Assembly: GCA_037951105.1 (NCBI GenBank)
Contig: JBAMJV010001330.1
Span: 248,001 to 312,000, forward strand
Origin: Echinarachnius parma
Lineage: Eukaryota; Echinodermata; Echinoidea; Clypeasteroida; Echinarachniidae
Direction of reading: 5' to 3'
DNA length: 64,000 bases
The position numbers were made by a program, and so were the translations under genes. Under the pieces are notes generated by a model that was not told where the DNA came from, searched no databases, and saw nothing but the letters and a program-made list of their open reading frames with translations. This document shows positions 61,001 to 64,000 of the stretch, piece after piece; positions within the stretch are counted from its first letter, which is position 1; every line of letters begins with the position of its first letter.

Positions 61001-61420
61001 AGGTGTCCATTGATTCAACAGAGTGGGAGGCTCATCATAGGGGTGTCGGTAGAAAGGTTTCCAAATTCAAATTAGACGGGAATGCCATGATATGCCAAAC
61101 CTTCAAAAAGATTGGCAAGACGAGCAAATATCTAGGTCTTCAAAATAAATGTGTTATAATGAAAACAAACATATATGTTCATGTAGCTGCATATTTAAAA
61201 TTATTTAAAATAATAGCATGAATAAGTATGAACGGAGGATTTTGTATCTCTTGTTTCATTTAATAATATAAAAGCTATAATAAACTTGTCTTCATTGTTT
61301 CATGCACCTGGCATTGATTTACTATTATTCTACTTATAGGGGCTCAACTTGGGAATCTCGGCATTCTATTCTTATTAATGTTGCTTTACAAAATATTTTA
61401 TAATTTTATCTGTCCTTCAG

Positions 61421-61550
61421 ATGCACACGGAGGGTGGAGTGCCCAGGAGCAAACGATTCCTCTCCATTTCGCTGGCTCACAAGCTCCGACAAGAACACTC
61501 AAATTCTTGATGTCACCCCACCAAACACTGAGAGCGACAATGTAGTCAGG
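61421..61550 (+). CDS. PLXNB: Plexin coding exon 5: end of PSI1 and linker
   Basis: It encodes the last base of Arg560 and residues 561-603. RCTRRVEC (560-567) completes PSI1, as RCTRK..C does in other plexins. The next residues (GANDSSPFRWLTSS, ending ESDNVVR) form the linker to the first Ig-like/IPT-like segment. Acceptor TGTCCTTCAG; donor AGG|GTAAGT; ends in phase 0. It lies about 420 bases after the large minisatellite array at the end of intron 4. Confidence 0.94.
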
Positions 61551-61674
61551 GTAAGTTACATTTTACTCATGCCAATTAAGTTACTTCCCATGATCATCAA
61601 ATTTGATGAAATGAATATGACTTCCATGAAGTCATACATGTACATCAAGACCTACCATAAGCAAAAACATAGGC

Positions 61675-61795
61675 CCGCTGGCCCTGGAGCCACTAAAAAT
61701 AAGCTTCAGGCCACCAAGGTATCTTTGTTTATGGCCACCAGACATTCAAATTTTAAGGAAAATGTTTACTTGCCCAACTAGGACACAAGGAAAGA
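61675..61795. repeat. Dispersed repeat, copy 2 (partner at 33605-33815)
   Basis: GCTGGCCCTGGAGCCACTAA, AGGCCACCA and GGCCACCAGACATTCAAATT match the partner in order. Confidence 0.65.
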
Positions 61796-61996
61796 TTGCC
61801 TGTGGATATTTGTGGACCTTTGGGCTAAATTGCATTCCATAGTTGCCTCCAAGTAATATTAGCATTTTAGAACCCAGCTAATGTGTCTCATCCCAGAAGA
61901 TACCTACATGTATTTACCTCCAAATAATACAACAGAAATAAAATAATCTTAGAATTTGTTTCTAAAGTGTCTTTTTTGTTTTTACCCCCTTTCCAG

Positions 61997-62168
61997 CTGA
62001 CGCTTCAAGTACAGAACCTCCCAATCCTGGACACTGGTAATGCCTACCAGTGTGTCTTCACCTTCGGTGGTGTGGAGATGCCTCGTCCAGCTAGCGTGAC
62101 TAGTCCTGGTCAAAACATCTCCGTCGTTAACTGCTACACACCCCAGAATGTGCTTGCACCCACAACTG
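61997..62168 (+). CDS. PLXNB: Plexin coding exon 6: IPT-like segment between the PSI domains
   Basis: It encodes residues 604-660 plus one base of Gly661. LTLQVQNLPILDTGNAYQCV resembles the plexin B1 segment with LP.L..GE.Y.CHFG more than plexin A. Cys623 and Cys651 probably pair within an Ig-like fold. An N-glycosylation sequon is present (NIS near residue 645). Acceptor CCCTTTCCAG; donor ACTG|GTAAGT; ends in phase 1. Confidence 0.93.
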
Positions 62169-62467
62169 GTAAGTTGCAATTTATTCATGACTTCTTTCAT
62201 TATTAATTTATGTCCAAAATTTGTAATTGCAAGAACTTCTAAACCACTTCCATAAAGATTCTTTGAAAGAAGCCCTGAGACTTGTTCATTGAAATGTGAC
62301 TACCTTTTTATATGTGTCTTGATTAATTTGTCAAATTCTAATTGATGCAGTATATAAAACTGTTTGACAGATATTCACTGGACTTTCTTCCCTTATACAC
62401 TACAAAGAGTTAAGTATAAGATGGCAGTTTGCTGGTTGTTTGATGGTCATTTTGATAGCTGTGGCCA

Positions 62468-62512
62468 TTCTACAAGTGTAGCACATTTGGTTCTTGTTTA
62501 GATTGCCTGTTA
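62468..62512 (+). pseudogene. Short decayed copy of part of plexin exon 7 (PSI2 relic)
   Basis: The 45 bases translate to FYKCSTFGSCLDCL plus one residue, against FYKCSTFGTCGQCV in exon 7, which lies 274 bases downstream. The first 30 bases match at about 26 positions. The replacement SCLDCL is itself a plausible PSI sequence (compare SCLSCV in vertebrate plexin A, from memory). Stops occur on both sides in this frame, and the later CYWC half, acceptor and donor are not visible. Upstream similarity is doubtful, so the limits are minimal. Confidence 0.62.
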
Positions 62513-62670
62513 ATACATGCCATAAGTAAGTAAATATGCACTAACCTAGTATTATGTAGTGCGCACAAACTAGACTATAGTTACGATGTTCGGATAGGCA
62601 CAAACTCGTTCTGCATCCCCATGAGTTACAATCTTTAATTACTTTATATTTGTTTGTTTTTACGCAAAAG

Positions 62671-62882
62671 GTTACACCCAAGCACAACTCATGCTCCGCC
62701 CAACCCAGACGGACACTGATGTCGTCATTACAGACTTCTTCTTCTACAAGTGCAGCACGTTTGGTACGTGTGGCCAGTGCGTTGCTCAGGAGTTTGGTTG
62801 CTACTGGTGTACGTACAACAACTTGTGTACCGGAAACGCATCCAAGTGTCAACCGGAGGAAGGGATCATTCTTGGGAGAGGG
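62671..62882 (+). CDS. PLXNB: Plexin coding exon 7: PSI2 domain
   Basis: It encodes the last two bases of Gly661 and residues 662-731. After a beta-rich stretch (QLMLRPTQTDTDVVITDF) comes the second PSI domain, with Cys688, Cys694, Cys697, Cys704, Cys707 (FGCYWC), Cys713 and Cys720. The spacing FYKC-5-C-2-C-6-C-2-C fits plexin PSI2 domains. A sequon lies at Asn716. Acceptor TTTACGCAAAAG is weaker than those of neighbouring exons; the donor is GGG|GTGAGT, phase 0. Confidence 0.93.
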
Positions 62883-63087
62883 GTGAGTGTTTTTATTGTG
62901 TCCTGTTTAGATGGTTGAACAAAATTACACACAAAATAGTACAATCAAGGATAACAAATATATATATAAAAGGAGACATCAGTTATGAACTATTCTGGAG
63001 GAAATTTGTCAAGACATTCTAGATTTATTGATGAATCATTTGATTATTGATTAATTTATTAATTATTTTTTCCTGATCTTCTTTCAG

Positions 63088-63228
63088 TTGTCAACCAATT
63101 CTCCACTTGACTCTGTGGGACCCGACTACTGTCCTGCAGTGGGGCTCGGAAATGACACAGAGATCCTCATTCACGCTGGCATGGACAGGGAAATTGTACT
63201 GGATGTTGCCAATTTACCAGCTCCAATG
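63088..63228 (+). CDS. PLXNB: Plexin coding exon 8: stalk segment after PSI2
   Basis: It encodes residues 732-778, phase 0 at both ends. It contains DYCPAVG and HAGMDREIVLDVANLPAPM, matching the plexin pattern CP.......VPVGV...I.L.A.NLP that opens the second IPT-like segment. The ending DREIVLDVANL is close to EREIRLLGRNL of plexin B1 as remembered. Acceptor TCTTCTTTCAG; donor ATG|GTAAGC. The protein continues in exons beyond the window. Confidence 0.92.
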
Positions 63229-64000
63229 GTAAGCAGTTCATTTATTAAAATTTGATTTGATTTTGCTTGTTTTCATGTTTATATTATGCATGTAAACCAT
63301 AAAAAATGATGCTTTTGTAGATGGTTATTCACACAGTAAAATGACAAAGAGAAGAAACAACATACAATAATCAAGAAAACAATTTCCAAAACAATGAAAT
63401 CAGGGTACTTGGGCTTACATTTAAGTAAAGTTTGTCATTATTTTAGAATTCTTACATTGAGATACATGTAGTCAAGAAAAGAACAACATTTTGAAAATGA
63501 ATGAAGCATGAAAAGTCAAAGTTCTTTTCAGTTATTACATTAACTTGGTTTTTGAAAAGCTTCCCATAAGCATTAAAATTTTTAATTAATATGTCCCCAA
63601 GAAGATCAACTGTGATTTTCATCTCAGACTTCTCAGAATGAAGTAAGCCATCATTCCATCAACAGATAGAAAAATGGGTTTTGCTTTGGCAATAAATGTT
63701 GGTAATTCATCTAGATTTAGCAGATTGGATGTAGGGATCACAATCTGGCTACCATAGATTTGTAAGTTATTCCACAAAGTCTGCATATTCGGAATAAGAT
63801 TTCATCAGATGGATAAATTAAGGACAAAAGGGGCTACATGTACTGTCCTATCTAATAAACTGGATAAAAGAAATTGAAATATCACACAAGAATTGTGTTA
63901 ATTTTTGTTAAATCATCAAAACAGATGTAGAGATCATGTTTATAAATGAATTGCTTCCTAACAATATTACAATAACACTACCCCTACCCTTAAATGAAAT
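63229..64000 (+). other. Start of intron 8
   Basis: From donor GTAAGC to the window edge. It is AT-rich, with nothing recognisable except two TACATGTA palindromes; the next exon lies outside. Confidence 0.85.

Larger units (their letters stand above)
55707..61420 (+). other. Intron 4 (5.7 kb)
   Basis: It runs from GTGAGA to TCCTTCAG. It holds a dispersed CCGTCC-rich repeat near 57100, a minisatellite at 57590-58075 and the large array at 58470-61000. The segments 55710-57090 and 61000-61420 are otherwise featureless apart from a 60-bp-scale duplication at 56335-56480. Confidence 0.9.
6801..64000 (+). other. PLXNB: Plexin gene (plexin B-like), 5' part, continues past the window
   Basis: This is a semaphorin receptor: a single-pass membrane protein whose Sema domain binds semaphorins and whose cytoplasmic part acts as a GAP on small GTPases in axon guidance and cell migration (family knowledge). 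The window shows eight coding exons whose phases join without a break into 778 residues: signal peptide, Sema, PSI1, linker, PSI2 and the start of the next segment. Introns run 484, 12729, 33944, 5714, 446, 502 and 205 bases, and an eighth begins at 63229. One very large first coding exon carrying most of Sema is also known from vertebrate plexins. The B assignment rests on remembered motifs (DCVPP followed by C, YSYVELPL) and is less certain than the family. The gene start is uncertain, because a splice acceptor just before 6801 implies an upstream non-coding exon. Confidence 0.93.

Noticed and set aside
1-64000. CRISPR arrays, bacterial operons, LTR elements or LINE reverse transcriptase
   Set aside because: The tandem repeats lack CRISPR spacer structure, the gene architecture is eukaryotic, and no long frame or catalytic motif of a retroelement was seen.

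Overview
The window looks like nuclear DNA of a marine invertebrate, most likely a deuterostome and probably an echinoderm. It is AT-rich, has long introns with consensus GT/AG splice sites, contains many small transposon fossils and minisatellites, and has no operons or dense coding. The species call is inference. One protein-coding gene is supported: the 5' third of a plexin receptor gene on the + strand, open at the right edge.

Plexin gene: eight coding exons (6871-8112, 8597-8788, 21518-21649, 55594-55706, 61421-61550, 61997-62168, 62671-62882, 63088-63228) join in one frame with matching phases (0,0,0,2,0,1,0,0) into 778 codons. They encode a signal peptide, a complete Sema domain, a first PSI domain (split over exons 4 and 5), a spacer/IPT-like segment, a second PSI domain and the start of the next segment. 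The later IPT repeats, the transmembrane helix and the cytoplasmic GAP region lie beyond the window. Motifs (DCVPP...C, YSYVELPL, CGTVYQGVC) resemble plexin B more than plexin A. Intron 2 is 12.7 kb and intron 3 is 33.9 kb.

Region by region: 1-6800 is upstream DNA with a telomere-like patch, tandem duplications, a TA-flanked MITE, dispersed repeats and a CpG-richer stretch just before the gene. Introns 2 and 3 hold MITEs of TTAA (T2/Kolobok-like), TA and 8-bp (hAT-like) target types, foldback hairpins, a SINE-like family, a tRNA-like relic and many minisatellites. Intron 4 ends in a 2.5-kb minisatellite array. No LTR element, LINE reverse transcriptase or second host gene was recognised.

Most notable: decayed tandem copies of the gene's own exons lie 170-275 bp upstream of exon 2, exon 4 and (shorter) exon 7. 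Together with about a dozen unrelated short tandem arrays, this suggests a locus shaped by repeated local tandem duplication that has sometimes copied coding exons. Other notable items are an intact-looking 434-bp element with poly-G ends, an internal minisatellite and a perfect 8-bp target duplication; a T2-like MITE whose empty target site is preserved in a neighbouring repeat; and strong enrichment of the palindrome TACATGTA.
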